Source: Fasciolopsis buskii
Taxonomy: Eukaryota; Platyhelminthes; Trematoda; Plagiorchiida; Fasciolidae
Assembly (NCBI GenBank): GCA_008360955.1
Contig: LUCM01002323.1
Span: forward strand, 62,001 to 126,000
Reading direction: 5' to 3'
DNA: 64,000 nt
Shown: positions 1 through 13,235 of the stretch, piece by piece
Layout of the letters: each line of letters starts with the position of its first letter
Position numbering within the stretch: the stretch's first letter is position 1
Made by a program: the position numbers and the translations under genes
Notes under the pieces: model-generated
Told to the model about the DNA's origin: nothing
The model's input: the letters and a program-made list of their open reading frames with translations, nothing else
Database searches by the model: none

Positions 1-3000
1 GTCTGCCCTGATATCGACCTAGAATTTGCTAATGTCAATAATCTTGGATTCATTGTCATCAGCCCCCACTAATTGCAATGAGAAAAAGACTGATTCGAGT
101 TGGTAGCAATAGTTATTCAGAAGTTCAAAGCAAATCACTTTTTATTGGTTTTCTCTGGTAAGCACTCACTGATGTATCAGCCTGCTAGCTATTTCGACTC
201 AACACACTATTTCTTCGCTCATCTGATTAATTAAAATAAATAGTGCTCCTTGGTCGCAGTTTCGCTGAACGTAGTCCAAAATAACGGATATAAAGATCAT
301 TCATTACTTGTACATTTACGGTTTGCCAAACCTCAGTAGCTATTCGTCTGGATTTCGCAAGCTCAAATACCACTACTAACGAAGATACTCTTAAGGAGAT
401 TTTGAAATGGTATACGAAATTGTGGTTATACATGAATGAGAGGTAGTTACTGCATCATTCACTACTGGAGTTAAATAAGGAGTAGCTTGGCGGCTAAGGA
501 ATTAAGCTCAATTGTATTTGCAGGATTAGATCCTGCGAGTGATGGATGTCCAATGCTGATAATCCACGCAAAAGATAAAAATTCTATACGGTGCTCCTAT
601 TTTGTTCACTCCGAAGCCAACTAGAAACCATGGTTTAATGAACGACACGAATGAGAGCGGTACATACTCGTGCTAATTTGACTGACCTAAAACTTGGAAA
701 TATATAGATGACTCTATAAACTCGATTCTGTGAATACTATCTGAATTTTCTAGAATACGTGATATATTGTAACTAATATCGTCTTCATAGATGCTTTCCA
801 CAAATAAGGACAATTTATCCGGTTAAATTACGATGCATATACTCCGCGTCAAACAAGTACAGCTGACAACGGGACCCGAGAGTTGACCCAATGTTGGCTG
901 TTCGTTTTGTTGTTGTTAAGCTCGTGACGGGAACAATTGATTGTGTCGTGATTGTGCTGACAATAATTCAGCTACATGGAATAATGGGCATAGATATTTT
1001 GTTCACGGTAACAATGAAATCCAAGGTATTTTTTCAATCTTTGGTGTTCATATAAATTTACATCCGGTAGACTTTGGGGAACAATGGACGTTTATCATTG
1101 TTTCATTCTGTTTATTGTCTAGACTGGAAAGGAACAAAGTCTAACTGAACTGCATCAATAAACCTCTTCAATTGTTTTTTTGTTATTCCACCAAAATAAA
1201 CTCTTTATCATTTGCCTGGCAAAATCAACAAAATTAGGTGGAAATAATATCGTAAGGATTTAGCAGTGTGCATAAAACAATACACTATATTACTGATATG
1301 GCTTTTTACAATGCATAACAATAAAGGAGTTTTTATTGGAATCGCAATTGCATTTGACGCAAACCTGCCGTTCTGCATTGTTTCTAGAATTTTGCTGAAT
1401 CGACCTGCTGAACTTAGGTGCAACAAAGCCATGAATAAATGAGTACATAAATTTTAAGTACCATCAAAAATCGTCGATTGTTTCCGAACAGTGTTTATGA
1501 GCAGTACTAATGATCCCACCCGGAACAAACTGGATAATGAAATACTAAACAAAAACATCCGTAACATTCCCCACCAAAGACGTCATCCATATGGCTCCAC
1601 CGACCTTTAAGCAATACGAAACAAATTTTATATCAGTCTTGATTAACGATGGAGCTTTGTAAGTCTGCCAACCTTTCGTAATAAGTTATTTTTTCAAAGA
1701 AGTAGAAGATTTTGGTGTCCAGAGCAATGCGAAACTGTGCATATAAAATCAGTGAAATTTGCTTACTATCTATCTCAGGCCGTGGCTTCGTCTACATAAA
1801 TTTAGATTCAAACCATTTTCCTAGGGTTTTTGTTCGTTCGGAGTAGAGGAACAATTGCTTGTTAAAATATAATTCACATCTGTTCCCAGATCGATGTGCC
1901 CTAAAATATGAGGGAAGTGGTCGATTAGTTACGGTTTAATATACACAACTAGGACAAAGCTTAGAGACTGATGATAATGACTCAGCCCACAGTCACAGAT
2001 GGCCAACTGCAATTCCGCTTGCATTACAACCTTAGTAACATTAAAAGTTAGTAAGATAGAATTTGGCTGACAAACACTCCATAATGCTTACAGAACGACC
2101 AAAGTATAAATTAGAAAGTCAGCATTCTAAACTGCGGATATCACGAAAATTTCCCGAATAATTTCCAAAGTGGCATCAGGATAATCTTTCCATCTGTGTT
2201 CACAATTGTTTTGCTATACCTTTGCAGAATTGTTAATAAAAAGCTCCAATTTCTACCACCAAACGAATACAAAGTATGCGAAAATATTTTGATTCATACT
2301 CAGGAAATGGTACATACCAGCTAAAATATGAGAAACGGCATAACTTGCCATCATTTTCTGTAGCAGAGAACAACAACTTATATTGTGTGCACACTGAGTT
2401 CACATCCACGGAAAATTGTTTGGACATATTCAATTTATCAAGAAGCGAAATAACGTTTAACTTTCAGTCTGCTAAAAGTTTTTCTCCAGATATTAGTTGA
2501 TGCTTGGCATTGTACATGGTTTTTATAAGTAATCAAATTTTGCAACGGGTTGTAAAGTGAATTTTGATTGGAATTTCTAAGAAGAAAACTAATTTTGTCA
2601 TGTGGCTTATCACGTTTTCGCGAAAACTCTGCGAATCCTAGTTAGGCATGTCACCGTGGAGCCAATTTTAGTAATAAACTCCGTGGTGACCAAAAATTGC
2701 TAGTGACAAGAATTTCGGTGTCCATCAGCAATTGCCAACTAAAACTATTGGCTATTACATAACCCCAGGATGCGGCCTGTAATATTGACGTTTATTGATT
2801 GCTTTCACTAGTTTATCTCTTTTTGAGCTAAATGCAAGATGGGCCACTCAGACGGATTTCGTGAATACCACTTATTTTTACTCCAGTCTTGTCTTCGCGT
2901 TCCATGTTCACGTGAATTTGTCCTCACAGTCAATGTAGCGTACATCGAACCACTCTTGGTTAGATCCCCAAAAACATGAGCACATAAAATGTAGGACTGA

Positions 3001-3636
3001 TACGATATTCTTTCTTGATGCCATTATGGAACGTGAAAGACTGGACAGAAATAGGTTTTCACAGACAAGGTTATTCTGCCTTCTGACTGACTGATGTAGC
3101 AACAACGAGTCAGTTCAGCTATGGCGATAGTGAAAAGCCGAAATCCATTATCGGAGAACTATATATCTCAAAACTACACAAATATCTTAAATCCGCATAA
3201 AGTACTGGGTAGGGTTGATGCAAAGTCAGGTGAATTTTCCTAGCGTCAAAACCATCTCAACAGTATAGAAAAACAATTTTGTTTGGATCACAGAATGTCG
3301 CACAGAATAAACCATTGCTGTCGTACATTTTCGTAAAATAAAGAAAACAAAATAGATTTCACAGAAGGATGCAGATGAAAGATTTGAGATACCAAATAGA
3401 AATTTCAAAATGAAATTCTTGCACGGTAAAAATACCATCACTTGAATAGTACTGTGAAATTGACAGATTACGAAACAGATGTCGTAGAGGATGCTGTTCA
3501 AATTAATGTTTAATTATAAATCAAATCATGGGAAACCGAAAATATATTCAGTGAAACTGAATTATTATCGAAAGCAGTACATCATAATTCCGATTTCACA
3601 GTTCGTGACAGAAACACTGTATTTGCACAGTCACTC
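1..3636. other. AT-rich sequence, no gene recognised
   Basis: Open frames on both strands are all under about 95 codons, overlap one another and show no recognisable domain or convincing splice framing. A short pair of related words, GTCACCGTGG and ACTCCGTGGTG, lies at 2649-2690 (see findings). Confidence 0.6.
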
Positions 3637-3666
3637 TTGTGCTGTCCGATCCAAACACGCAGTTCG

Positions 3667-4077
3667 ATGTCGAACTGGCATGGACGATCGCAACCAACTA
3701 GATTAGCAAAAAACAAAGAATCACTTAATGATAGATATAGAATGAATACATATGGTCACCTACCCATTCACTTATGCTCAGATATTATTCGTCACTGTTT
3801 CCTGATAGGCGGAACAAACTTACCACAACAAGAGACGTCTGACAAAGTGAAAACGACATTTTCCGGAATGAAAAATTTGCACATTATTCCTGCTGACTGT
3901 AATGAAATAAGGGAGAAAAAACAGAACGAACTAAGAACAAAGAAACGTTTTTTGAAAATGGTTCAGTTTACCACCTTCAGTCGATACGTAAGCCTAGCAC
4001 ACAGGTCAATATCAGACAGTCAGACTGAAATTATTCCAGGCAGTGGATTGATTGGCCAATTAAAAGCATATGCTTAA
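3667..4077 (+). CDS. weak candidate open reading frame, 136 codons from ATG
   Basis: This is an uninterrupted plus-strand frame starting at an ATG at 3667 and ending in TAA. The product would be rich in Lys, Arg and Ser, with no signal peptide and no domain I recognise. An AATAAA hexamer at 4213-4218, about 136 bp past the stop, could be a poly(A) signal. Against it: frames of this length are expected by chance in 64 kb, and no splice sites or homology support it. It could also be the end of a longer spliced gene or pure chance. Confidence 0.18.
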   Translation: MSNWHGRSQPTRLAKNKESLNDRYRMNTYGHLPIHLCSDIIRHCFLIGGTNLPQQETSDKVKTTFSGMKNLHIIPADCNEIREKKQNELRTKKRFLKMVQFTTFSRYVSLAHRSISDSQTEIIPGSGLIGQLKAYA

Positions 4078-7000
4078 GTTCGGCAATCAAATCTTCGAAA
4101 AAAGTCACTTTCATTGATCCAACTAAGATTTTCTACCTACATATGGGTTGAGGTGGCAGATGAGCAAGGCTACGGAGAACAAAGCAAAAAGCACATTTTC
4201 TGTTAGCGTGACAATAAAATATTTAAAACATTTGTCTGATATCGACTCATTTTCGTTTTATTTCGAGTGCCAGCCATCTGGCAGTCTCAAGTCAACAAAC
4301 AACCAGATATTCGACTGATATGCTCTTTTTGGTTGCAAACATTTCGCAAAATAATGCAAGTAGACTTGGCCTAATCCAGATTATGGGATTGCCAGATGCG
4401 AATTTCATCATATGCTTTTGATACATATTTTGTAGTGATCAACCGAATTTTAGTTGGTTGGCCTTCCTTGAGTGCGGGTCATTTCTACTGCTTCCGATTG
4501 GTCAGCCGCACAGTCTTAAATTCCACAAAATGTGTGGTTCTGGATGCTTTAGTCCCTGAAAATACAGAATGTATTCTGTCGGGCGTGTATGCAGATTACT
4601 TACAAAAGTGTATGTGCACCAACGCTTATCGCGGTGGGCCATGCACATACATGTGCTTGACCAGCTGCGTGCAAATGTATTGTGGTTTCATTAGTATCAA
4701 TGACTGTCTGATCGTTCGTAGTAAATTACTATTCGGTTGCAGTATTTGCAGTGAAACAGAGAACCCAGAAATACCACTGCTTGTTTATTCATATGGAACC
4801 ACGATGTAAATTCAAATCTCATTATAAATAATTTCCAAAAGATGTAACAGTTAAGCATTTATGAATCATGTGTTTGCACATTGAATTCCAGATTAATACT
4901 ACAAACCCAAAATTTCTTGTCCCTGAAATATGCGTTTTGCTGAATAAATATTTTATGTTCACTACGATCAAACTATATTTTGAAATGCAAACAAACCAAA
5001 ATGTTTGTCCTGACGCTCCTTGATCATCCAATTTATCTGACTAATAACATCAGATTTAATGCAACTTGCCTTGCAGCATGCTAATCTCGAACTACTCTGC
5101 GCTTTGCACGCCCTCTCACAATAAGGCAAGTGTGCCTCAGTGAATTCGCGAATATCCGAATTTGGAATCAAGGGTTTGTCTGAACAGTGTCTGTGTAGCG
5201 CATATAACCGATTGCCTGAAATGAAGCTGACACCACCTCCCTTTCCATACTTGGTAATTAAGCGGTCTACTAAAGACGTCCGCGTAAACCGCAAAAGTTG
5301 GAAAACGACTACAACGCAGGCGTGACCAAACATCGTTCGGTGGATTTGACGCGCACTTTTGGACAGTTCGCATCGATGCACTTGGTCGTGGAAATCCCGT
5401 TTTTGTGTGACTCTGGGTTCACGTTGAAACCAATTAGATTTCATGATTCAATGCGCATTCCTTTACTACCAATACCACTCAAATACGATTGGTTAGCCAA
5501 CGAATGGAAAATGCGGACAGTTGACAATAACCAAAACAAAAATAGACAATCCTTTTTGCGTAGGGTAAACAAGTAACTTCAAATAAATGTATGGTGATCT
5601 ACGAAATATATATATAATGCTTTTTATGCCACTAGAAATCTTTTGTATGACAATTATCCATTCAAACAATAGGCTTTCACTCCCTAAAGCCCAACGTACA
5701 GGCAAATTTGTGCAATCAACAAAATTTGTAATAGACAAATTAATTTTTGCTGATTCAGAAATTTCAGATCTCTAAAAATTCTGAACCGAACAAAGGCTGA
5801 CCTGTGAAACTTGTGAACCGTGATTTATTCCATGTGAACAAAACTACATAGTGAAAGCTGTTGTCTCATTTCCGAAGAAAGAGAAGTTGACGCTCCGTTT
5901 AGATTCGGAATCGAGTTCTCGAATATCTGTTGACTAAGTAAACCCGACCAAGAACGTCCAATTTTTTAACGTTGTGGAATCTGCTAGGCATTTTTAAACC
6001 CAGGAAAATGGCCACAATCAGATACAGCGATTTTCATGAATTTGGCGCTATCCCTTACGAGTACGGTCGCTCTGTTCGACAGGTTCAGTGGCTGATTGCC
6101 GTGGCATAATTTGAAAGGTTTTTGCACAACGGAATTTTCACTTCTATTCGTATTGTTTGAAACAGGGGATGAAACTGCCTAATTTTCATTTGTGGAGATG
6201 TCCATTTCAATTCCACTTGGAAGAATTAGCCCACGAAGAGAACAGTCCCAAAGATGGAACATCAGCTATGTTTTGCAGTAATTACTGTGGCATCCGCGCA
6301 GTTTGTTAAGAATTTCTCATACGTGGATAACCCTTTTCATTTTGTAGTTCATGACCTAATTTAACTGTCCATGGTTACTAAATTTATACAGTTTCTAGAA
6401 TGACAACAGATTATTCAACATCAGTCTACAGTCCCTTCTTTTTCACATGTTTGTGCATGGTACTACTAGCACTTGTGCAGACCTATTAGGTTTGCATATT
6501 TGAATCAAATCCAAATGAATATGTGTATGGAGTCTGTAGGCCTCCCGAGAGACTTTTGAACAGTACCTAGCTACCAGATTGACAAAAAGTAACAAAAACT
6601 AGTTCAGAGCAGTCAGTGAACAAAAGTCAATCCTAAACAATGTTTCCTTCTAGCTCTTGCCACAACAAGCCATTATAGCAGGAAAAAGCAAAACGAAATC
6701 AGTCAGTCGCAACCCCAATTTCGTGGCAGTAGTCAGAGTCCGGTTGATGACAAACCGTAGGAATAAACTGATGTGGTAAATCAACCACTAGCAGGTATTC
6801 TGCAAATGACAACCGGTAATGGTTGAGTGATGGTTGAGGCAGTAAATGCTAATGGTTTGTTCAAATGTTCTTCTTATCTCTCGCCAGGATCTAGTCACAA
6901 AATGCTTCTCCACTTTTACCGGTCTTCCCATCATTTAACCACATTCGGGCGGTGATTAGAAATACCTCCATTAAGTTCTAACGGTTTCCTCATAGAGAAG

Positions 7001-8115
7001 AACGAATCAACATTAAGATACGTACATTTTCTAATTACGACCAGTCACACCTAACGGCCGCATACATTCAGATAGCCTGGTAGCTTAATCTGAATCAAGC
7101 AAAGTTACAATAATAAAACTGACAAAAGAAATAGAAAATTCAGGTCAGCAACTTGCCGAATGAATCCCATATCAATGAAGATCATTAAGCGTTGGGGGAG
7201 GTAAACGGTGACCCTACGGGTTAATAAATGCAATAAATTTACCTCTAGAAGACAGCCATTGAGATGAGCAATGTTTACACATTTGTTTGCACACATGCGC
7301 TTCAAGTATCTGAACCTGAGAATGTTTCTCAAGGATGGAACTATACCAAAAGTCCCGTCAATGCTTTGGAGTTCGGAGCTTCATATCACAGTATTTCAAT
7401 TTAGAGGTCTGCTTTCTATTCCACTTACCGCCGATCAAATTTCTCAGAAGATAACTTTTCGGTACCTGTGACATACTTTCTGATAGCGGTGTTTGACGCG
7501 TTTACACTAAGTAATGAAATAGAAACAGTAAGAAAAACAACACTGCGTGACATGTGCCATATCAACTAGTAACCTATTTCATTTTGGGTCAAATTTGCCA
7601 TGTGAGATACAGAAAACACTGTGAGGGAATGGAAATTTAATCAGTATTTTGCATAAGTCTAGCAGAGCTACCTCATTATTATCGGCGATTGGACAGCTGT
7701 GGGCTGTGCCAGACTAATCGGGTCAATACACTAGCTTGGCTGTAACGCGGTTATGCCAGAGAGTGGTCAAGTGCGAAGGCAATGTCTGATTGAGCCCGCA
7801 CTATCCCATTGATCATCAGGCTCCGGTTAGGTTTCCCAAAGAGCCGCGAAATGCTGACAGCCTGACTGCCTCCAACATCCTTTCTGCAGAAACCTTCCTA
7901 AGTACCGCCCTTCCGATATAGGGACCAGGTGTGTTGCCTTGAAAAACTACAGTTTGATGGACTTATCTCACAACAGCATTAAAATTGGGGAAGAAAGTTC
8001 GCAAGCAATACTTAAGCCCAAGTGTTCATTTCACCTAGCTGCTTTTAATGACTGCACACTCATTCATATAAGCCCACAAGCTGTGCTAGCTCGAGCCACT
8101 GACATTTTCAAATAG
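4078..8115. other. non-coding or unrecognised stretch
   Basis: Nothing identifiable was found. It holds two long open frames (4396-4809 plus, 4968-5444 minus) that I treat as chance (see rejected items), and a somewhat GC-richer patch near 7690-7930 without a long open frame. Confidence 0.5.
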
Positions 8116-8125
8116 AAATATGCAG

Positions 8126-8369
8126 TCCCCATAACGCTCATACGGGACCCCACCTCCCCCATCAATGTTACTAGCCCAGAGAAAACCTCTTTCTCTCACT
8201 TTACTCTTCGTATGTCCGACGACCTGGTTTTGACCGCTTGTAGTCAGGCTGGCATGCTAGTGAACGTGCGCTCTCAGACTGGATCTCGTTCATGTGCAGT
8301 TCGTTTGGACGGTTCTGTGTTCGGTAATAGCAGTTCTTTAAAGCGTCGTTCGTTGCTCGTCGCATCCGT
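8126..8369 (+). CDS. candidate internal (or first) coding exon
   Basis: The frame is open for 81 codons from a possible acceptor (ATGCAG ending at 8125) to a good donor, GTAAGC at 8370, and meets a stop in the same frame just past the donor, as expected at an intron start. Codon choice looks coding-like, with many C/G third positions compared with flanking DNA. An ATG at 8212 inside the frame could be the start if this is a first exon; the reading from there begins MSDDLVLTACSQAG. The exon ends with two bases of a codon, and the candidate terminal exon at 10347 needs exactly one base to complete it. I do not recognise the protein family. The acceptor is weak, so the 5' end is uncertain. Confidence 0.42.
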
Positions 8370-10346
8370 GTAAGCGGCCTTTTACTGCAGCCCCTATAAG
8401 GCGAAAGGCGAGTTCTACTTGGAGCTATCTCGATTCCTCTGAAGTGTGCTTTCCACGGAGGTCGTGGTCATTGTTTTGATTTGTACTCCCAGAGAAATTC
8501 ATTCCATTCATCCAATGTCTATATGCTATCATCCAAAACCGAATGCGCGTTTATGGCGACGTTTCACCCGAGCTCACCACGAGAAGTGATATTCGTTAGA
8601 TGTACTCTCTTTTACTTACCCCTTTTAACCTTGTCATTGAAGGGATTGTGGAGATGGTTTTATTCTCATGCAAGAATAGTGGCAGTGGTATTTACTCATG
8701 CTAGAGCCCGTAAGACTTGGAATATGCGGACGATTTTGTGCCACTGTGTGAAGATTCTTCTGTATAGTTGCTTAGCTTATTATTCTGTAAGTGATCATTT
8801 TCCTTCCCGTTATTTTACTGTGATCTTGTGATGCGCTGAGATGGCAACTACAATCAGAGCATGTTGGTGCAAGTTTATTGTTTGACTAACGTGAATTGAA
8901 CTGACTTATTTTCAAATGCAGTGGACAAAGTGAAATTAAAAACACATTTAGTTAGAGTGACATTTTCTCATATGAATGACCGGAATTCGCATTTTCACCT
9001 CGGGAAGACTGTAAATATGCAAGACAAGGATGCTGCTCGTTTATTGGCTAGGTGGAACGGTACACAACCAGAATAAACATTCTTTGACGAGTAATCGAAT
9101 TTTCACGGAACTTCTGGAAATTTTACAGTCGGATATTAAGATCGTTCGTGTCTTTCTTTAATCACCAAGCTGATCGACTTCTTCAAAGCTCAAATTTATT
9201 TTAAAGAGTCATTAAAAATTTTTTATTTGGTAAGCAAACCATTCGTTACCAGATTGCAAAATTATTTTCCACGTTGACTGTGCTTCTGCACACTCGCTAT
9301 ATATTTTTGGTATTCATTATTTAATTACGGTTTATTTAAAGTTTGGTCACATTTTTCTTTAAATTCCTGTGGTATAGCCGGTTTTGTGATAGAATCCAAG
9401 GTGCACAACGGAAATCTATGCACATTACATGCAGATGTTGGACCGTGTTTGATACTTGCAACTGCCACTAAAAATAGCCGTCAGGAAGTCAAAATTGCTA
9501 AAGCAGAAAGTTGTTAATTGCAACCAAACTCTCCAGAATCTCCTTTTATCGTCAGGAGTGTGGATGGATGAAAGTCCACTTAAGAATGACATGGTGATTC
9601 GTCGGAGGATTTTCATCGGTTTGGTTAGCCTTGCCTCAACGGTACTAAAACATTTTAATTTGCCTCTGATTAATGTAGACTGACAGTTTTCATTCGGCAG
9701 ATTCGATAAATTCGTTGAAAGTTAAATATCGAAAGCAGTCAGGCAGTTCGTCACAAACAGCATATTTCAATTTGCATTCACGCCACACAAGACTTTGAGG
9801 GTGGCTTAAGTTATATTCGAGTACAATGCAATTGAAAACTGGAAATTTGACGATGACGATTTTAGTTGACCTGAAGCAACCGGCTGAAATTGTGAATGTT
9901 TTGTCACAATTACAAGTCCGGTGTTTATAACACATCTGCATCCCAAAATCGAGTCGGAATATCAGCTTACTCCTACCAGTGGGTGGAAATCCTAGACTCC
10001 GATCCAACCCCAAACTTGTTCGCATAAGCAGAAACACTGCCTAATAGTAGATTAATTGAGGCTCACATTCAGAAAACACCACTGTTCACTCCTATCGATT
10101 TGCAAACCGTGGAAGGTGGATCCGGTTATTCAGATTTTCACTCCAAAGCGTTCACGAGATTAAGTTGTCGCTTTTATGATCTGCACAAAGCTCATGAATT
10201 CCTGAAATGAGCATAACACAATATTGTACCAAGTAATACATTACATATCCTGTCTACAAATAATGAATTTCTCTTACAGAAATACGTGTCTCGAAATTGC
10301 AACTAAAACGGGTTTTTGCATACTTTCTGTGTTATTCATTGTTCAG
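8370..10346 (+). other. presumed intron between the exons at 8126 and 10347
   Basis: AT-rich sequence between donor GTAAGC at 8370 and an acceptor ending TTGTTCAG at 10346. It holds unsupported short open frames (8481-8831 plus, 9690-10037 minus). Further exons inside it cannot be excluded, because only phase links the two flanking exons. Confidence 0.35.
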
Positions 10347-10566
10347 CAAAAATTACTTCCCGGTGATAAATAATGAGATTCAAAAAATTACCTGTAAACG
10401 TGTAAACCGCGAGCCTGAAAACGCCGAGCGTTACGTCGACCCGGTTAAAAAGTTTCAAATGTATGCATCAGCGAAACGATTGGAAGAACGCTTGGCAGTG
10501 AATGGTCCAAAAGATCCTAACTCCCAGGATAGTTATTACCAGTCGGATCATCTTACCAATGTCTGA
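10347..10566 (+). CDS. candidate terminal coding exon
   Basis: After a pyrimidine-containing acceptor (TTCATTGTTCAG ending at 10346), a frame of 73 codons runs to a TGA at 10564. The C-terminal half is highly charged and reads like a soluble or cytoplasmic tail (for example ERYVDPVKKFQMYASAKRLE), ending in DSYYQSDHLTNV. Codons such as CGC, GCG and GAG are more frequent than in the surrounding AT-rich DNA. The exon begins with the last base of a codon, matching the phase at the end of 8126-8369. A poly(A) signal follows within 130 bp. I do not recognise the protein. The splice join is inferred from phase only and would occur by chance one time in three. Confidence 0.48.
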
Positions 10567-10691
10567 CGGTCTATGAAAACACAGAGGATTACACCTTTAT
10601 CACAGTGACTCAAATTTTTTCATCATTTTTAAGTGTAACACTGTAGACTAAATGCAATGCACAAACAGTGCAGACCTCACCGCCTAAGTAG

Positions 10692-10697
10692 AATAAA
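10692..10697 (+). terminator. candidate poly(A) signal AATAAA
   Basis: A canonical AATAAA lies 126 bp after the stop of the terminal exon. A GT-rich stretch follows at about 10708-10721 (TGTGTCGTGTGG), as expected of a downstream cleavage element. Confidence 0.42.
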
Positions 10698-11205
10698 AAC
10701 AATTCCGTACTGTGTCGTGTGGAAAACAGATACCACCGCTATGCTTTAAGTACTGGTAAATTCTGGAAACAATTATTGACTGAACGCACAAGATTAGAGA
10801 CAATTCACCCGTTCCACGGATGCGTACAAGTATGGAATCAACCATCACCACAGGTCATCAGTCAAACTAAAGGAAATCGCAGACATATGCACCGGCGAAA
10901 TTCAGTACAGTCCATTTTCATATATTTGCTTTGAGATTAAGGTACACGAACTCTCCATCGGTGTAAATTCTAACATGTTTCACTCCAGTAGGTGGTGGTA
11001 AAGATGGGACAGACAGAATTTCCTTGAGGCTGTCATGTAAATAACCAACAAATAAATAACGACCAAATAGGTGGTAGCCTAAAAGAACACCGAATGTCCT
11101 GCCCAGTTTTTCATTCGGAAAAAGCTTGCCGATTCGTTTCTATGCGTTCTGGGTTGTCAATATTATGCGAACTAATTACATTTCTTCTGTTTCTCTTCTT
11201 GATAG

Positions 11206-11489
11206 TAAATATTCCACCAATAGCCTTAGCGTATATGTGACTGATTCAGTTCGCATACCATTAGAATACACGTCACCGATACTTGTCTTTGTGACGAAAT
11301 CGACAAAAATAATAGAGGGAAATCAGCCAACGTTTGAGGCACCCATGGATCGTTTTTCTAATGGTAGCCATTGTCAGGTTTTAATTAATCAACTTGCAGG
11401 TGCCTTCGCGTTCACAATGTATCCTCATGGAAGCCGGCATTTCTCCGTAACTGTCTCAGAAGATACTTTATCATCCATTTTATCTAAGG
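11206..11489 (+). CDS. candidate exon with beta-sandwich-like coding sequence
   Basis: A strong polypyrimidine tract and acceptor (TTCTCTTCTTGATAG ending at 11205) precede a frame that is open for more than 120 codons. A possible donor, AAGG|GTAACA, lies at 11490; weaker ones are inside. The reading alternates hydrophobic and polar residues with segments such as ILVFVTKSTKIIEGNQPTFE and GSRHFSVTVSE. This loosely recalls PKD or Ig-like extracellular repeats, in which a strand, a glycine and a closing F-x-V-T-V strand recur. The hallmark W-x-F-G-D-G is not visible, so the family call is only a guess. The same frame has a start further 5' (11126) and a stop at 11594, so it could also be a chance 156-codon frame. 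Confidence 0.28.
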
Positions 11490-11668
11490 GTAACATGAAA
11501 TCGTTCCTTATTTTTTCTGCACCCTCATTTTTAAAGACAACGAAATCACCACTATCACCATCGTCATCGTTTGTTTTAACTCAGTCCTGGTCGTAATTTG
11601 TATCTTCCAAATTCAGCCTAAACAAAGATGAGGATTATGAATGTTCCATGGTGGAACTTCCATGAACG

Positions 11669-11722
11669 ATTATTGTATTGTTATTATTAATATATTATTA
11701 TATATTATATATATTATTATAT
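11669..11722. repeat. AT-only low-complexity tract
   Basis: An almost pure A/T run of TAT and TTA words (TATTATTATA-like), with no phased long unit. Confidence 0.8.
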
Positions 11723-13150
11723 TCCACCGGCTAATTTTCTCAACACGTAACTGGCCGTTAAACTTTTAACCGGGTTAAAATGGATTACGTGTGCACTGAT
11801 CATTGGCATTAAAATGAATAACAAAGTAAATCACCCTCAAGTCTTTGTTGTTGCTAACGTTTACGGTTCACTTCTATCCCTCATTCGGTTCCAGAACACT
11901 CAGCTAGATCGCCCGTAATTTTATTTTGTTGGTTAAATGTTGAGCTTTTATAAGTATTTGCACAACTTTTCTGGTTAGCCATGGTGTGCACAACTGATCT
12001 GGTTTTCATAACTGAACGTGTTTTCTCAAGCACTCCTTGATTTGTGTTTGTTACTTATTTTTTAGACTAGCCCTTGCTAGTAAATGAGAATAGTGCTTCA
12101 GATGTGTGAAAACCTTTCCATCCTACCCTATTTGAAATTAGTCTTGTAGTTCGGTCGAGCCAAACTCCGTAGGAATTGTCAGATGGCAATCGAATGAAGT
12201 TAAGCGAGCGGTTTTTCACTCCTTACCAAATTCCAAAATATCTTCAGTTTGTTTTCTATCACGCTAGTGCTCTGTAAGTTGAAACCGTCTAGGAACTTAA
12301 TTAACACCGGGGTAATTGGATTTGCATTGCTGCTTCCAAACAAGCATTGATGCGCTGACATGCTGCGACTATCACATTTCCTCCACCTAGTGAAAACAGA
12401 TCAAACTCGATAGGTCAGAAAAATAAAATAAGCTGCTGCGAACCATTCAGTTACCTTAACACTTAGTGGAGTAAAATTGTCGTATTTTGATCTTCCTATC
12501 CGGTCAACCACTTCCTTGATGCAATTTGGTATCTACGTCATTTACAACATATACTCTACCGATAAAGTTTCAGAAAACTTGTTTTCATGCGAAATATGAG
12601 GACAGTTTTGATCACGATGCGAGTTTGCTAACAATTTAATGACCCAAATCTAACGGGATCATAATATGATCTTAGGATTTTGTTAGCTCCAGCAGACCAA
12701 AGGCTCGCAAGTGGGACAACCAGACGTATTCGTTCAGTCATTAGCCGAACCAAACGAATGGAGGAGAAATTCGCATTCATTGAATCGCACACATTTTGAG
12801 AGGGAATATAGCATATAACGCAGTCAAATAGTAATTTCGTTAGCCAAATCAAACTGATTTGTTAACAACAAAATGCACTCATCAAATAGGGTCGTTTCTT
12901 ATTAACTTAGAAGTTTACGTTGATACATAACAACACATTAAAACCGATTACTTCAGGGAACGCAGAGATATCAAAGGCCGATTTAGGGTCATATTTCGAA
13001 TCATGCCCAGGTTGTGCAGACCATTTTATACATGGACTTAGTACGCATCAAACAGTTCTACATTCCAGTCGAAAATAAAACTAACTTATTTCTGCGACCA
13101 TATTTTAATATCTGAGCTGTTGTTTGTCATTGGTCAAAATGACGTTCTGC
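11723..13150. other. non-coding or unrecognised stretch
   Basis: AT-rich. The only longer frame (12628-12852 minus) has no recognisable feature. Confidence 0.5.
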
Positions 13151-13235
13151 AACAGGTTACAGGTAGAGCACTAGGTTGCAAGCGGATGATCTCCAGTTCG
13201 ATTTCGGCAGGTGATGCCGATATTAAAATTGGCAT
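13151..13235 (+). repeat. possible tRNA-derived SINE relic
   Basis: A box-A-like GGTAGAGC (13162-13169) and a box-B-like AGTTCGATTTC (13195-13205) are spaced as in a tRNA promoter. There is no complete cloverleaf, so it is not a functional tRNA gene. A similar word set (GGTAGAGCA..CTGGTT..TGATCC) occurs at 40314-40342, which suggests a dispersed family. Confidence 0.33.

Noticed and set aside
1971..2000. CTGATGA near 1970 as a hammerhead core
   Set aside because: No GAAA at usable distance and no flanking helices.
4396..4809. 137-codon plus-strand frame with many cysteines
   Set aside because: Length is within chance expectation for this composition and scan size; no signal peptide, splice framing or recognisable domain.
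4968..5444. Longest single open frame in the window (158 codons, minus), looked at as a possible retroelement integrase
   Set aside because: No zinc-binding or catalytic motif could be placed, and overlapping frames on both strands are equally open.
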